Assembly (NCBI GenBank): GCA_964464965.1
Contig: CAYXHM010000005.1
Coordinates: 213,013 to 277,012 of the forward strand
Length of the DNA: 64,000 nt
Source of the DNA: UBA5543 sp964464965
GTDB lineage: Bacteria > Bacteroidota > Bacteroidia > Chitinophagales > Chitinophagaceae
Direction: 5' to 3'
Of the stretch, positions 1 through 8,950 are shown piece by piece. Position 1 is the first letter of the stretch. The number at the start of each line of letters is the position of its first letter. A program made the translations under genes and the position numbers. Below the pieces are notes generated by a model. The model worked only from the letters and a program-made list of their open reading frames with translations, was not told the origin of the DNA and searched no databases.

Positions 1-980
1 ACCAGCTCGCGGATGCGGTTATGCCCTTCTATTATAGTGTTAAAAGTATGTGCGGGCTTAAAGTATAACTTATGCTTTTCTATACCCAGTCTTTTATAGC
101 CATTGCGGTCTTCATACACAAACAGGCCAAAGCGTGGCAGGTAGCCCCGCTGGCTGCGGTTGTGCGACGGCCACAGGCGGCGTATCTCTGCACTTTCCAG
201 TATATGCGCCATCAGGTCGGTAGCGCATTCTGTATAAGATATGCGGTGAATCTCCCGCATAAATTCCTGCTTCTGCTTGTTAGCTTTATTGTTGCTGAAA
301 TGGCTTTTTATCCGTTTGGATAAATTGATGGCCTTTCCTACATAAATGATTTTTCCGCGTGCATCATAAAAATAATATACACCCGGTACAGGCGGCACAT
401 TGTCTATCTGCTCTACCGGTACATTTGGCGGCAGGTATTGTTCGCGGTTGCGTCCTTTCAGCATATCTGCTATCACACTTTCGTGGTCGTTTTCCAGCAG
501 CATGCGCAGCAATTCAGCCGTAGCGGTAGCATCGCCACCGGCGCGGTGGTGGTTGGTCAGTTCTATACCCACCGAGTGGCACAGCTTACCCAGGCTATAG
601 CTTTTATATCCCGGTATTATTTTACGTGCCAGTCTTACGGTACACAGCTTTTTTGTGTTCAGCTCGTAGCCTTCAAGCGCCAGGTGGTGTTTTACAAAGC
701 TGTAGTCGAAGTTTACGTTGTGTGCTACAAACACTTTGTCGCGCAGCAGCTCGTGTACCTGTGCTGCTACCTCTGCAAACACAGGTGCGTGCGCCACCAT
801 GTTATGGTTAATTCCAGTAAGTCTTTGTATAAAATAAGGTATTTCCCGCTGTGGGTTTACCAGTGTTTCGTAAACGTGCAATACTTTAAACCCGTCGTGT
901 ATAACTATGGCAATTTCCGTAATACCGTTTCCGGCAGCATAACTCCCCGTCGTTTCTATATCTACTACTGCGTACAACAT
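1..980 (-). CDS. DnaQ-like exonuclease fused to a GIY-YIG nuclease domain (partial)
   Basis: The gene runs off the left edge of the window; about 326 codons are visible from ATG at 980 and the C-terminus is missing. The N-terminal ~170 residues form a DEDDh 3'-5' exonuclease like DNA polymerase III epsilon: VVDIETTG near residue 5, HNVNFDYSFV near 90, and HRAGGDATATAEL near 147 supplying the last His and Asp. A GIY-YIG domain as in UvrC follows (PGVYYFYDARGKIIYVGKA, then LSKRIKSHFS). This architecture is known in bacteria and usually annotated as exonuclease domain-containing or UvrC-like (Cho-related) protein. It probably takes part in DNA repair or proofreading; the exact substrate is not evident. 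It is transcribed away from enolase. Confidence 0.85.
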   Translation of the reverse strand, partial: MLYAVVDIETTGSYAAGNGITEIAIVIHDGFKVLHVYETLVNPQREIPYFIQRLTGINHNMVAHAPVFAEVAAQVHELLRDKVFVAHNVNFDYSFVKHHLALEGYELNTKKLCTVRLARKIIPGYKSYSLGKLCHSVGIELTNHHRAGGDATATAELLRMLLENDHESVIADMLKGRNREQYLPPNVPVEQIDNVPPVPGVYYFYDARGKIIYVGKAINLSKRIKSHFSNNKANKQKQEFMREIHRISYTECATDLMAHILESAEIRRLWPSHNRSQRGYLPRFGLFVYEDRNGYKRLGIEKHKLYFKPAHTFNTIIEGHNRIREL

Positions 981-1097
981 TTCTTATGATAAAGATAGAG
1001 AAAAAGCCTAAAATAGGTTGGATGAAATAATAGTTAAGAGACACCCGTAATCATTGTATGTTGTTTTTATTTAATTTAATATTACGGTATTAGCAGC

Positions 1098-1105
1098 TAT
1101 ATTTG
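1098..1105 (+). promoter_or_regulatory. -7 promoter box of eno
   Basis: TATATTTG matches the Bacteroidota -7 consensus TAnnTTTG. It covers the TTG at 1103 that a long reading of the enolase frame would use as start, so translation must begin downstream, at ATG 1130. Confidence 0.55.
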
Positions 1106-1129
1106 CAGCCTGAAACACAAATCAACTAT

Positions 1130-2419
1130 ATGAGCTTTATAACAGACATCCATGCACGCCAGATATTAGACAGTCGCGGCAATCCCACAGTAGAAGTAGA
1201 TGTACATGCCAGCGATGGATGTATGGGCCGTGCGGCAGTGCCATCAGGTGCATCAACAGGCAAGCACGAGGCTGTAGAACTGCGCGATGGCGACAAAAAG
1301 AAGTACCTGGGTAAAGGTGTGTTGAAAGCTGTAAGCAATATTAATGATAGCCTGGCTGAAGAGCTGTATGGCTGGGATATAACAGACCAGCGTGGGCTGG
1401 ATGCCGCCATGTTGCAGATAGACGGCACAAAAAACAAAGGTAAACTGGGTGCTAACGCCATACTGGCCGTGAGCATGGCAGCCGCGAAAGCAGCCGCACA
1501 AAGCAGCGGCCTGAGCCTGTACCGCTATGTAGGCGGCAGCAATGCGAAAACATTGCCTGTGCCTATGATGAACATACTGAATGGTGGCGCACATGCGGAT
1601 AACAAAATAGACTTCCAGGAATTTATGGTGATGCCTATAGGCGCATCTACTTTCAGTGAAGGCCTGCGTTGGGGTGTGGAGATATTCCACTCTTTAAAAA
1701 ATGTATTGAAAGACAAAGGGTACAGCACCAACGTAGGTGATGAAGGTGGTTTTGCCCCTGATATACAGAGCAATGAAGAAGCGATTGAAACTGTACTGAA
1801 GGCAATAGAAAAAGCTGGTTATAAGCCAGGTGAGCAGGTGGCGATAGCAATGGATGCCGCCATAAGTGAGCTGTACGATTCAAAGAGCAAAAAATATGTC
1901 TTTAAGAAGAGTGATGGACGCAAACTGAGCAGTGACGAAGTTGTGGAATACTGGGTGAAATGGTGTAAGAAATACCCCATATTGAGCATAGAGGACGGCA
2001 TGGACGAAGACGACTGGAAAGGATGGAAAAAATTAACTGATGCATTGGGCAGTAAAGTGCAACTGGTAGGTGACGACCTGTTTGTGACCAATGTTGACAG
2101 GCTGGGCGAGGGAATTAAAACAGGAGTAGCCAACGCACTGCTGGTAAAAGTAAACCAGATAGGCACGCTGAGCGAAACGATAGATGCGGTAAGCATGGCG
2201 CAGCACAGCCGTTATAATACCGTGATGAGCCACCGCAGTGGTGAGACTGAAGATAATACGATAGCGGACCTGGCAGTAGCATTAAACTGCGGCCAGATAA
2301 AGACCGGTAGTGCATCGCGCAGCGACAGGATGGCTAAGTATAACCAGCTGTTAAGGATAGAAGAAGAGCTGGGTACCAACGCTTATTATCCTGGTAAAAA
2401 TCTTATATTTGGTAAGTAA
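1130..2419 (+). CDS. eno: Enolase (phosphopyruvate hydratase)
   Basis: Cytoplasmic glycolytic enzyme that interconverts 2-phosphoglycerate and phosphoenolpyruvate; 429 aa, normal for the family. Visible signatures are NGGAHADNKIDFQEFMVMP, the acid region VGDEGGFAPD, metal ligands in SIEDGMDEDDW and GDDLFVTN, the catalytic lysine region LLVKVNQIGT, and the C-terminal SHRSGETEDNTIADLAVA. The frame stays open to a TTG at 1103, but that codon lies inside a TATATTTG promoter box, so ATG 1130 is the start. The FtsB/DivIC-like gene follows after 21 bp and probably shares the transcript, ending at the hairpin at 2744. Confidence 0.97.
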   Translation: MSFITDIHARQILDSRGNPTVEVDVHASDGCMGRAAVPSGASTGKHEAVELRDGDKKKYLGKGVLKAVSNINDSLAEELYGWDITDQRGLDAAMLQIDGTKNKGKLGANAILAVSMAAAKAAAQSSGLSLYRYVGGSNAKTLPVPMMNILNGGAHADNKIDFQEFMVMPIGASTFSEGLRWGVEIFHSLKNVLKDKGYSTNVGDEGGFAPDIQSNEEAIETVLKAIEKAGYKPGEQVAIAMDAAISELYDSKSKKYVFKKSDGRKLSSDEVVEYWVKWCKKYPILSIEDGMDEDDWKGWKKLTDALGSKVQLVGDDLFVTNVDRLGEGIKTGVANALLVKVNQIGTLSETIDAVSMAQHSRYNTVMSHRSGETEDNTIADLAVALNCGQIKTGSASRSDRMAKYNQLLRIEEELGTNAYYPGKNLIFGK

Positions 2420-2440
2420 TCAGTATAAAGAGTTGGTATT

Positions 2441-2722
2441 ATGAAAAAGGCTTTACACATTGTTGCAAATAAATACCTGCTTACGGCAGTGGTATTTATT
2501 GTGTGGGTTGGCTTCTTTGACCGTAACGACTGGTTTACACAACAACAACGTGTGGCCGAGCTGGAAGACACGAGAGAAAATATTAACTACCTGCGTGCTG
2601 AAATAGCCACCATGAAGAAACAAAAGGAAGGCATTAAAAACAATCCTGCTGTCCTGGAAAAGTTCGCTCGCGAAAACTACCATCTTAAGAAAGACAACGA
2701 AGACGTGTTTGTATTTGAATAA
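2441..2722 (+). CDS. FtsB/DivIC-family septum formation initiator
   Basis: A 93-aa bitopic membrane protein with a short cytoplasmic N-terminus, one transmembrane helix at about residues 11-27 (YLLTAVVFIVWVGFF), then a coiled coil at about 32-66 (VAELEDTRENINYLRAEIAT) and a conserved-looking tail with ARENYHLKKDNEDVF. This is the layout of FtsB/DivIC proteins, which bridge FtsL and FtsQ in the divisome. It sits 21 bp after enolase, a common pairing in Bacteroidota, and ends before a strong terminator. Assignment rests on architecture and the ARE-Y tail; FtsB versus DivIC cannot be decided here. Confidence 0.8.
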   Translation: MKKALHIVANKYLLTAVVFIVWVGFFDRNDWFTQQQRVAELEDTRENINYLRAEIATMKKQKEGIKNNPAVLEKFARENYHLKKDNEDVFVFE

Positions 2723-2743
2723 AACATGTAAATAGCTAAATAT

Positions 2744-2773
2744 AAAAAGCCCCGGTATTTATCCGGGGCTTTT
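2744..2773. terminator. Bidirectional intrinsic terminator
   Basis: Arms AAAAGCCCCGG and TCCGGGGCTTTT around a short AT loop give a GC-rich stem with A and T tracts on both sides. It lies between the convergent eno/ftsB-like unit and the proline dehydrogenase gene, so it can serve both strands. Confidence 0.85.
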
Positions 2774-2797
2774 AGTTTATTATCTTCTGCTTGATTA

Positions 2798-3967
2798 TTA
2801 TTCTGTTTTTCTGCGTTGCAATTCTTTATTAATCAAGGAAAGCTCCCGCCCTGTTTGCCCGGCTACAGAAGTGTTTTCCTGTGCGCGGCGCATCAGGTAT
2901 GGCAACACATCGCGCACCGGGCCATATGGCAGGTATTTGGCCACGTTGTAATTACTGTCTGCCAGGTTAAAGGAGATATTATCACTCATGCCATACAGTT
3001 GTGAAAACCATACGCGTGGGCTGTTTGCAGCAATGTCATGTTCGGCCATATACCTGGCAGCTATAAAACAGGAGTGCTCATTATGGGTACCTATAAATAG
3101 CGCCAGCCTATCAATATTTTGCAGGCTTATTAGTACGGCCTCATCATAATCTTTATCCGTAGCGGCTTTATCCGGCTGTATGGGGGAAGTGTAGTTCTGC
3201 TCCTCTGCACGCTTACGCTCTTTTTCCATGTACGCCCCGCGAACCAGTTTTGCACCCAGTAAAAACCCTTTTTCAGTAGCGAGCTTTATAGATTCTTTCA
3301 AGTACGGTAGCGCAAGTGTGGTATAACACTGAAAAGTGTTGTAAATCACCACAGTTTCCCTGTTGTATTTTTCCATTACTGTATTACAGAGCTCATTTAC
3401 GGGGTTTTGTATCCAGGTTTCTTCCGCATCTACCAGCACCATTACCTTTTGTTCGTATGCTGTGCGGCAAATCTGGTCTATACGGGTGTGAACCCGTTGC
3501 CATTCGGCCTGTTCGGCATCAGAAAGTTTATCACCGGAATGTAATTTTTCCAGTAGCGCAAACCTTCCGAAACCCGTCACTTTTATAGAAATAAAAGGAA
3601 TACTCGGTTTTGAGGCGGCGTATTTTATGGCTTTTATAAATTCAGGTACAGCCTTGTCAAATTCAGCCTCTCCTTCTTTTCCTTCAACGCCGTAATCCAG
3701 TATCACACCTACATTGTAGGGGGTTAGGGCATCGGCAGTACGGGCTGCTTCCTCCATGGTTTCACCCCCGCAAAACTGTTTGAAGATTGTTCTTTTGACA
3801 ATGCCCTCGATAGGCAAATGAAATGCGAGTGCCCATTTGGTAATAGTTATGCCAATACTTGTTAAAGTAGATGACCCCATGGACGAAAAAAGGAATTGGG
3901 CCTGTTTCAGTTCAGATGTGGTACGATATTTGAAAGCTATTTCAGTATTGTCAAATTGTGGCAGCAT
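2798..3967 (-). CDS. Proline dehydrogenase (monofunctional PRODH)
   Basis: FAD enzyme oxidising proline to pyrroline-5-carboxylate, the first step of proline catabolism; 389 aa, the size of stand-alone PRODH rather than the bifunctional PutA. Family motifs include LLGAKLVRGAYMEKERKRA, GTHNEHS, SQLYGMSDNISFNLA and the C-terminal YLPYGPVRDVLPYLMRRA. ATG 3967 (MLPQFDNTEIAF) is preferred over the upstream in-frame ATG at 4009 because the extra 14 residues look non-conserved. No pyrroline-5-carboxylate dehydrogenase lies next to it. Peripheral membrane association is expected from the family. Confidence 0.93.
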   Translation of the reverse strand: MLPQFDNTEIAFKYRTTSELKQAQFLFSSMGSSTLTSIGITITKWALAFHLPIEGIVKRTIFKQFCGGETMEEAARTADALTPYNVGVILDYGVEGKEGEAEFDKAVPEFIKAIKYAASKPSIPFISIKVTGFGRFALLEKLHSGDKLSDAEQAEWQRVHTRIDQICRTAYEQKVMVLVDAEETWIQNPVNELCNTVMEKYNRETVVIYNTFQCYTTLALPYLKESIKLATEKGFLLGAKLVRGAYMEKERKRAEEQNYTSPIQPDKAATDKDYDEAVLISLQNIDRLALFIGTHNEHSCFIAARYMAEHDIAANSPRVWFSQLYGMSDNISFNLADSNYNVAKYLPYGPVRDVLPYLMRRAQENTSVAGQTGRELSLINKELQRRKTE

Positions 3968-4108
3968 ATGTATGAATAAACAGTTGCAAAAGTAATAGCC
4001 TGTATTCATGGAACGAAATTTTAGTTGGAAGTACTGATAATCAATATGTCATGAGAGTGTACTATTACTGTAAAACTGTTAAAAAGACCTAACTTGCAGC
4101 CGAAATTA

Positions 4109-4141
4109 TTTGTCTTAATGTAATAAGAATACTTATCTTTA
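4109..4141 (+). promoter_or_regulatory. Promoter of the T9SS protein gene
   Basis: TTTG at 4109 and TATCTTTA ending at 4141 are separated by 21 bp, the Bacteroidota -33/-7 arrangement. The start codon follows 28 bp further on. Confidence 0.55.
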
Positions 4142-4169
4142 CAATTCTATAATTTAAAAAACGATTAAA

Positions 4170-5546
4170 ATGATGAAAAAATTACTTTTATTAGCTATCG
4201 GCGGAGCGCTTTCTATAGGTGCAGGCGCTCAGCAACAAGAGCAGTCAATTCTATTAAATGGGGAAAACAAATACAAAGCAAAAACCCCTGCTAATGAATA
4301 TAATATAATCATGAGCGAGAGCCGCATTCCCTCAAGGTCTGCAGCAAAAGGTACAGGCCCTGGCGGTAAGAGGTGGTATGACTACTTTAATGTTGTAAGT
4401 ACATTGAACAACGGCATTTTTTCGACAAATACAAACTGGGCTCTTGTTCCAATCTGGGGTGATACTGTAGTAAGGCAGCGTTTCATTACTGGTTACTCAG
4501 CAGTGAACTATACATCTGTTTCACAGATAGTTGACCCCATAACCTCTGCATTGTTTAATGATGCAAGTTTTGGCCAGGTTATAGGTATTAAGAGTTTCAA
4601 CGCATACAAAGTGGATTCTGTTGCTGTTACAGCAGCGTATGTAAGGGAGCCACTCAGGTCAACCAATATAGTGGATACACTTATTATATCTGTTAGGCCT
4701 GAACCACAGGTATTAGGATACAGATTTGGTAAAAACCACAGCGATGCTGATATCAGAAGTAAAGTATCTGCATACCTTGCCGCTGCACAATCTACTGATA
4801 CTTCTATTTTCGCAATGGCACCTCAAAGTGTAGATAGCATACAAAAAACTTTGAGCGGTGGTGTTACCTGGAGGGTATTATTAGACAATTCAATGGGTGA
4901 TGCCCCTCAGGGTACCAGCGTAACTGTTAAAGGTTTCTCATTTGCTGTACCTAATGGTGGTCTTAATATGCCAGCGGGCAGCAGGCCTGCTGTGAGCTTT
5001 ACATTCAAATCTGGCGATACTTATACTGTAGCTGACTCAATTAACATGTTCCACCGCTTCATGCCTTTAAGTGGTTTCCTGGCAGATAATTCGCCAATGA
5101 AGTATTATACAGCTACTTATAATGATTATAGCAATGGTGGTTTAATGTTCTCTTTTGATAGCAGCAGGTACCTTCCATCTATCATTATTGAATTGGTAAA
5201 CGAAAACAGTTTCCGTTATGAATATCACGATATTGCTCTGCATATGACGTGTGCTGATTGCGACCTGCTGAGTGTAGATGATGTTGCCGGTAATATCCAG
5301 TCTGCTAACGCATATCCAAATCCAGCTTCAAACATGGTTGCTATACCATTCTCTCTGAAAAATGCTGCTGATGTAAAAGTTTCATTGGTAAACACTTTCG
5401 GACAGGTGATTGCTACCCAGGAATTCTCTGGTGTACAAACCGGTTCTGCAAGCTTTAACGTTGCTAACGTTGCTGCCGGCCTGTATATGTACAGTGTAGA
5501 AGCTAATGGTGAGGTTAAAACAGGACGTTTGTCTGTAGTTCGTTAA
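4170..5546 (+). CDS. Secreted protein with T9SS type A sorting domain
   Basis: A 458-aa exported protein of unknown function. Residues 1-20 are a signal peptide (MMKKLLLLAIGGALSIGAGA, cut before QQQ). The last ~80 residues are a T9SS C-terminal sorting domain: AYPNPASNMVAIPF, then VSLVNTFGQVIATQEF and GLYMYSVEANGEVKTGRLSV. That domain directs export through the type IX outer-membrane translocon and attachment to the cell surface or release. The middle region (30-370) has no catalytic motif I recognise; a lone CADCD near residue 363 may form a disulphide. It has its own promoter and a terminator. Confidence 0.85.
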   Translation: MMKKLLLLAIGGALSIGAGAQQQEQSILLNGENKYKAKTPANEYNIIMSESRIPSRSAAKGTGPGGKRWYDYFNVVSTLNNGIFSTNTNWALVPIWGDTVVRQRFITGYSAVNYTSVSQIVDPITSALFNDASFGQVIGIKSFNAYKVDSVAVTAAYVREPLRSTNIVDTLIISVRPEPQVLGYRFGKNHSDADIRSKVSAYLAAAQSTDTSIFAMAPQSVDSIQKTLSGGVTWRVLLDNSMGDAPQGTSVTVKGFSFAVPNGGLNMPAGSRPAVSFTFKSGDTYTVADSINMFHRFMPLSGFLADNSPMKYYTATYNDYSNGGLMFSFDSSRYLPSIIIELVNENSFRYEYHDIALHMTCADCDLLSVDDVAGNIQSANAYPNPASNMVAIPFSLKNAADVKVSLVNTFGQVIATQEFSGVQTGSASFNVANVAAGLYMYSVEANGEVKTGRLSVVR

Positions 5547-5568
5547 TTAGTAATAACTATTTTTATAT

Positions 5569-5599
5569 GAAAAAGGGTGACATTAAGTCGCCCTTTTTC
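5569..5599 (+). terminator. Intrinsic terminator after the T9SS protein
   Basis: AAAAAGGGTGA pairs with TCGCCCTTTTT, followed by more T residues. It separates the T9SS gene from topA. Confidence 0.75.
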
Positions 5600-5685
5600 G
5601 TTTTTACGAAACAATACTTTATTATTGCACATCTCCGAAAAGGGGAGTGTTTATCTATAATACAAAAGAGCAAAAGGGCAACCGA

Positions 5686-8031
5686 ATGGCAAAGAACCTG
5701 TTGATAGTTGAGTCTCCGGCTAAAGCGAAAACGATTGAGAAAATTTTGGGAGAAGATTTTGAAGTGAAATCGTGCTATGGCCACATTCGTGACCTGGAGA
5801 AAGAGGATATGGGGATAGATATGAAGAATAACTATACCCCGAAATACAAAATATCTGACGATAAGGAGAAAGTAGTAAAAGAACTGAGGTCAATAGCAAA
5901 GAAATCCGGCGAGGTATGGTTAGCAACGGATGAGGACCGTGAAGGAGAGGCTATATCATGGCATTTGTGCGAGGTACTGGGTCTAGACCCGGTTACTACA
6001 AAAAGAATCGTGTTTCATGAGATCACAAAGCCGGCTATTAAAAAAGCAGTAGCAAACCCGCGTACCGTAAATATGAACCTGGTAAACGCCCAGCAGGCGC
6101 GCCGTATTCTTGACAGAATCGTTGGTTTTGAAATATCGCCAATACTGTGGCGCAAAATGAGCATGCGCAACAACCTGTCTGCAGGCCGTGTGCAATCTGT
6201 AGCAGTAAGGCTGATAGCAGAGCGCGAAAGGGAAATTAATAAATTCGTTTCCCAGAGCAGCTTCAGGCTGGAAGCATTTTTTAAAGCGGAAGATATAAAT
6301 AAGAAGCCCGTAACTTTTAAAGCAGAGGGCAGTGAGAAACTGAATGATGAAGATAGTGCGCGCAAGTACCTGGAAGATTGTGTGAATGCAACGTATAAGG
6401 TTTCTGACGTACAGGTAAAGCCTGCGAAGAAAACACCTGCCGCGCCCTTCACAACATCTACTTTGCAGCAGGAAGCCAGCCGTAAACTGGGCTATTCAGT
6501 ATCTAAAACAATGCTGCTGGCGCAGAAGCTGTATGAAAGCGGGCAGATAACGTATATGAGGACAGACTCTGTAAACCTGTCTGAAACAGCATTGGAAGGA
6601 ACTTATAAAGAAATAGTTGCCCAATATGGTGAGAAGTACCACCAGCAAAGGCAATTCAAAAATAAAAACGAAAGCGCGCAAGAGGCGCACGAAGCCATAC
6701 GCCCTACGGATATGGGTGTAACAGAATCAGGAAATGCAGATGCGCAGCGATTGTATGAAATGATATGGAAGCGTACCATGGCCAGCCAGATGGCAGATGC
6801 GGAACTGGAACGTACGACGGCTAAAATAGCCATATCTACGCGTAAGGATGAGCTGACAGCGAAAGGTGAGGTACTGCGTTTTGACGGATTTCTGAAAGTA
6901 TATAGCGAGGGTAAAGATGAAGAAGACGAAGATGAAGACAACGCAGACATGTTGCCACCGCTGACAGTAGGCATGCAATTGCCCCTGGTAGAGATGCGTA
7001 CAACAGAAAGGTTTACCCGCCCGCACCCAAGATATACAGAAGCATCGCTGGTAAAGAAACTGGAGGAACTGGGTATAGGACGTCCATCTACATACGCGCC
7101 AACCATCAGCACCATACAGCAGCGTGGTTATGTTGAAAAAAGAGACAAAGACGGCACACCAAGGGTGTTCCGCATACTGAGCCTGAAGGATCAGAAGATA
7201 TCATCTAAAGAAGACTCGGAGAATACTGGTGCTGAAAGGAATAAGTTATTCCCGACAGACCTTGGACTGGTAGTTACAGACTTCCTGAGTGAGCATTTTA
7301 CCAAGGTGATGGATTATGGCTTCACAGCCAAAATAGAAGAAGAGTTTGATGATATAGCGCAAGGCAAAACAATATGGCATAAAATGATAGATAGTTTCTA
7401 TCATCCTTTCCACGAAAATGTAGCCCATACACTGGAGCATGCTGAGCGTGCAAAAGGGGAGCACCACCTGGGTACAGACCCCACGAGTGGCAAGCCTGTA
7501 GTGGCGCGCCTGGGCAGGTTTGGCCCTATGGTGCAGATAGGTACTACTGAAGATGAAGAAAAGCCAAAGTTTGCAAAACTGCGGGCTAACCAGAGTATTG
7601 AAACCATTACGTTTGACGAAGCAATGGAATTATTCAAACTGCCACGCAACATAGGCTTGTTTGAAGGAATAGAAGTAATTGTAAACATCGGCAGGTTTGG
7701 CCCTTATGCACAGCATGATGGTAAGTTCTATTCCCTGAAAAAAGAGATGGACCCTTATACGGTAGAACTGGAAGAAGTAGCACCGCTTATAGAAGAAAAG
7801 CGCAAGGCTGCAGCAGAAAGCACCATTAAGATATTTGAAAAAGAAAAGATAAAAATACTGAAAGGGCCTTACGGGCCTTATATAAAACAGGGGCTGCGCA
7901 ATTTTAAAATTCCGAAGGAAAAACAGGAGACTGCAAAGGACCTGACCATAGAAGAGGTGAAGGCTATTATAGAAGAGGTAAAAGCTAACCCACCGAAAAA
8001 AGCTGCGAGAGGTAAGAAGAAAAAATCGTAA
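5686..8031 (+). CDS. topA: DNA topoisomerase I (type IA)
   Basis: Relaxes negative supercoils through a 5'-phosphotyrosine intermediate; 781 aa. The Toprim domain starts at once (LLIVESPAKAKTIEKILG) and carries the acidic ATDEDREGEAISWHL motif; the active-site tyrosine lies in QITYMRTDSVNLS. The C-terminus has several TopA repeat modules (GRFGPMVQIG, GRFGPYAQHDGKFYSL, GPYGPYIKQGLRNFKI) without Cys4 zinc fingers, and ends in a Lys-rich tail. An upstream in-frame ATG at 5647 would add 13 residues; ATG 5686 (MAKNLLIVESPAK) matches the family. The SirB1-like gene follows 28 bp downstream and may be co-transcribed. Confidence 0.96.
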   Translation: MAKNLLIVESPAKAKTIEKILGEDFEVKSCYGHIRDLEKEDMGIDMKNNYTPKYKISDDKEKVVKELRSIAKKSGEVWLATDEDREGEAISWHLCEVLGLDPVTTKRIVFHEITKPAIKKAVANPRTVNMNLVNAQQARRILDRIVGFEISPILWRKMSMRNNLSAGRVQSVAVRLIAEREREINKFVSQSSFRLEAFFKAEDINKKPVTFKAEGSEKLNDEDSARKYLEDCVNATYKVSDVQVKPAKKTPAAPFTTSTLQQEASRKLGYSVSKTMLLAQKLYESGQITYMRTDSVNLSETALEGTYKEIVAQYGEKYHQQRQFKNKNESAQEAHEAIRPTDMGVTESGNADAQRLYEMIWKRTMASQMADAELERTTAKIAISTRKDELTAKGEVLRFDGFLKVYSEGKDEEDEDEDNADMLPPLTVGMQLPLVEMRTTERFTRPHPRYTEASLVKKLEELGIGRPSTYAPTISTIQQRGYVEKRDKDGTPRVFRILSLKDQKISSKEDSENTGAERNKLFPTDLGLVVTDFLSEHFTKVMDYGFTAKIEEEFDDIAQGKTIWHKMIDSFYHPFHENVAHTLEHAERAKGEHHLGTDPTSGKPVVARLGRFGPMVQIGTTEDEEKPKFAKLRANQSIETITFDEAMELFKLPRNIGLFEGIEVIVNIGRFGPYAQHDGKFYSLKKEMDPYTVELEEVAPLIEEKRKAAAESTIKIFEKEKIKILKGPYGPYIKQGLRNFKIPKEKQETAKDLTIEEVKAIIEEVKANPPKKAARGKKKKS

Positions 8032-8059
8032 ATTTAATGTAGCGAGGAAACCGGATACA

Positions 8060-8935
8060 ATGCAGCGAGAAAAGGAAATAAAAGCGCTACTGACGCTGAT
8101 AGATGACCCCGATACGGAAGTGTTTGAAACCGTGGCGGAGAAGCTATTACACTATGGCCCCCAGATTATACCCAACCTGGAGCAACTCTGGGAGGTGACG
8201 ATAGACGAGGCTACTCAGGAGCGTATAGAGATGCTGATACATCGTGTACATTTCCAGGACCTGCAGAAAGAATTGTATGACTGGAGCCGCTCTAAGAAAC
8301 CCGAACTGCTGCGCGGTGCGATACTGGTAGCTAAATACCAGTATCCCGAAATGAACGTACCATCGGTACTGACACAATTCGACCAGATACGCAGGAATAT
8401 ATGGCTGGAACTGAATAACTACCTGACACCGCTGGAGCAGGTGAATATCTTCAACAGTATATTATTCAACTACTACAAGTTGCATGGGCATGAGCTTACA
8501 GAGCGCGAACCTAAATATTTTTTCATCAACCAGGTGCTGGAAAGCAAGCAGGGCAATGCATACTCTATAGGTATAGTGTACCTGGCATTGTGCGAACTGC
8601 TGGACATACCTATATTTGCCGTTGACCTGCCACGCCAGTTTGTGTTTGCATATATAGATACACTGCATCATTTCTATAGCCTGGAAGATGCGCCTGTACA
8701 GCAGATACAGTTTTATGTTGACCCTATGAATGGTATGGTATATACGCAGCAGGATGTAAATACCTACCTTAAGAAAATAAATGCCAACGACAAAGATCAG
8801 TATTTTAAACCGCTGGACGCGAAACGTGTAGTATTTAAAATGCTGGAAGAACTGGTGCTGTGTTACCGCTACAAGCGCGAAGATGACAAGGCCAACGAGA
8901 TACAGGAGTTGATGAATATCATTGCAGGAGAGTAG
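8060..8935 (+). CDS. SirB1-like transglutaminase-fold protein
   Basis: A 291-aa cytoplasmic protein. The N-terminal ~90 residues look like a helical HEAT-like segment (EVFETVAEKLLHYGPQIIPNLEQLW). The middle matches the SirB1 / transglutaminase-like family: YYKLHGHE, NQVLESKQGNAYSIGIVYLA, ELLDIPIFAVDLPRQFVFAY. At the position where most family members have a catalytic-type Cys (KKGNCLSLS-like) it has GNAYSIG, so cysteine catalysis is unlikely. The C-terminus is helical and TPR-like (YRYKREDDKANEIQELMNII). Function is unknown; it may share topA's transcript. Confidence 0.75.
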   Translation: MQREKEIKALLTLIDDPDTEVFETVAEKLLHYGPQIIPNLEQLWEVTIDEATQERIEMLIHRVHFQDLQKELYDWSRSKKPELLRGAILVAKYQYPEMNVPSVLTQFDQIRRNIWLELNNYLTPLEQVNIFNSILFNYYKLHGHELTEREPKYFFINQVLESKQGNAYSIGIVYLALCELLDIPIFAVDLPRQFVFAYIDTLHHFYSLEDAPVQQIQFYVDPMNGMVYTQQDVNTYLKKINANDKDQYFKPLDAKRVVFKMLEELVLCYRYKREDDKANEIQELMNIIAGE

Positions 8936-8950
8936 TACTCCTTATGACTT

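Noticed and set aside
5647..5685. Longer N-terminus for topoisomerase I
   Set aside because: The extra 13 residues are not seen in the family, and MAKNLLIVESPAK is the normal start.
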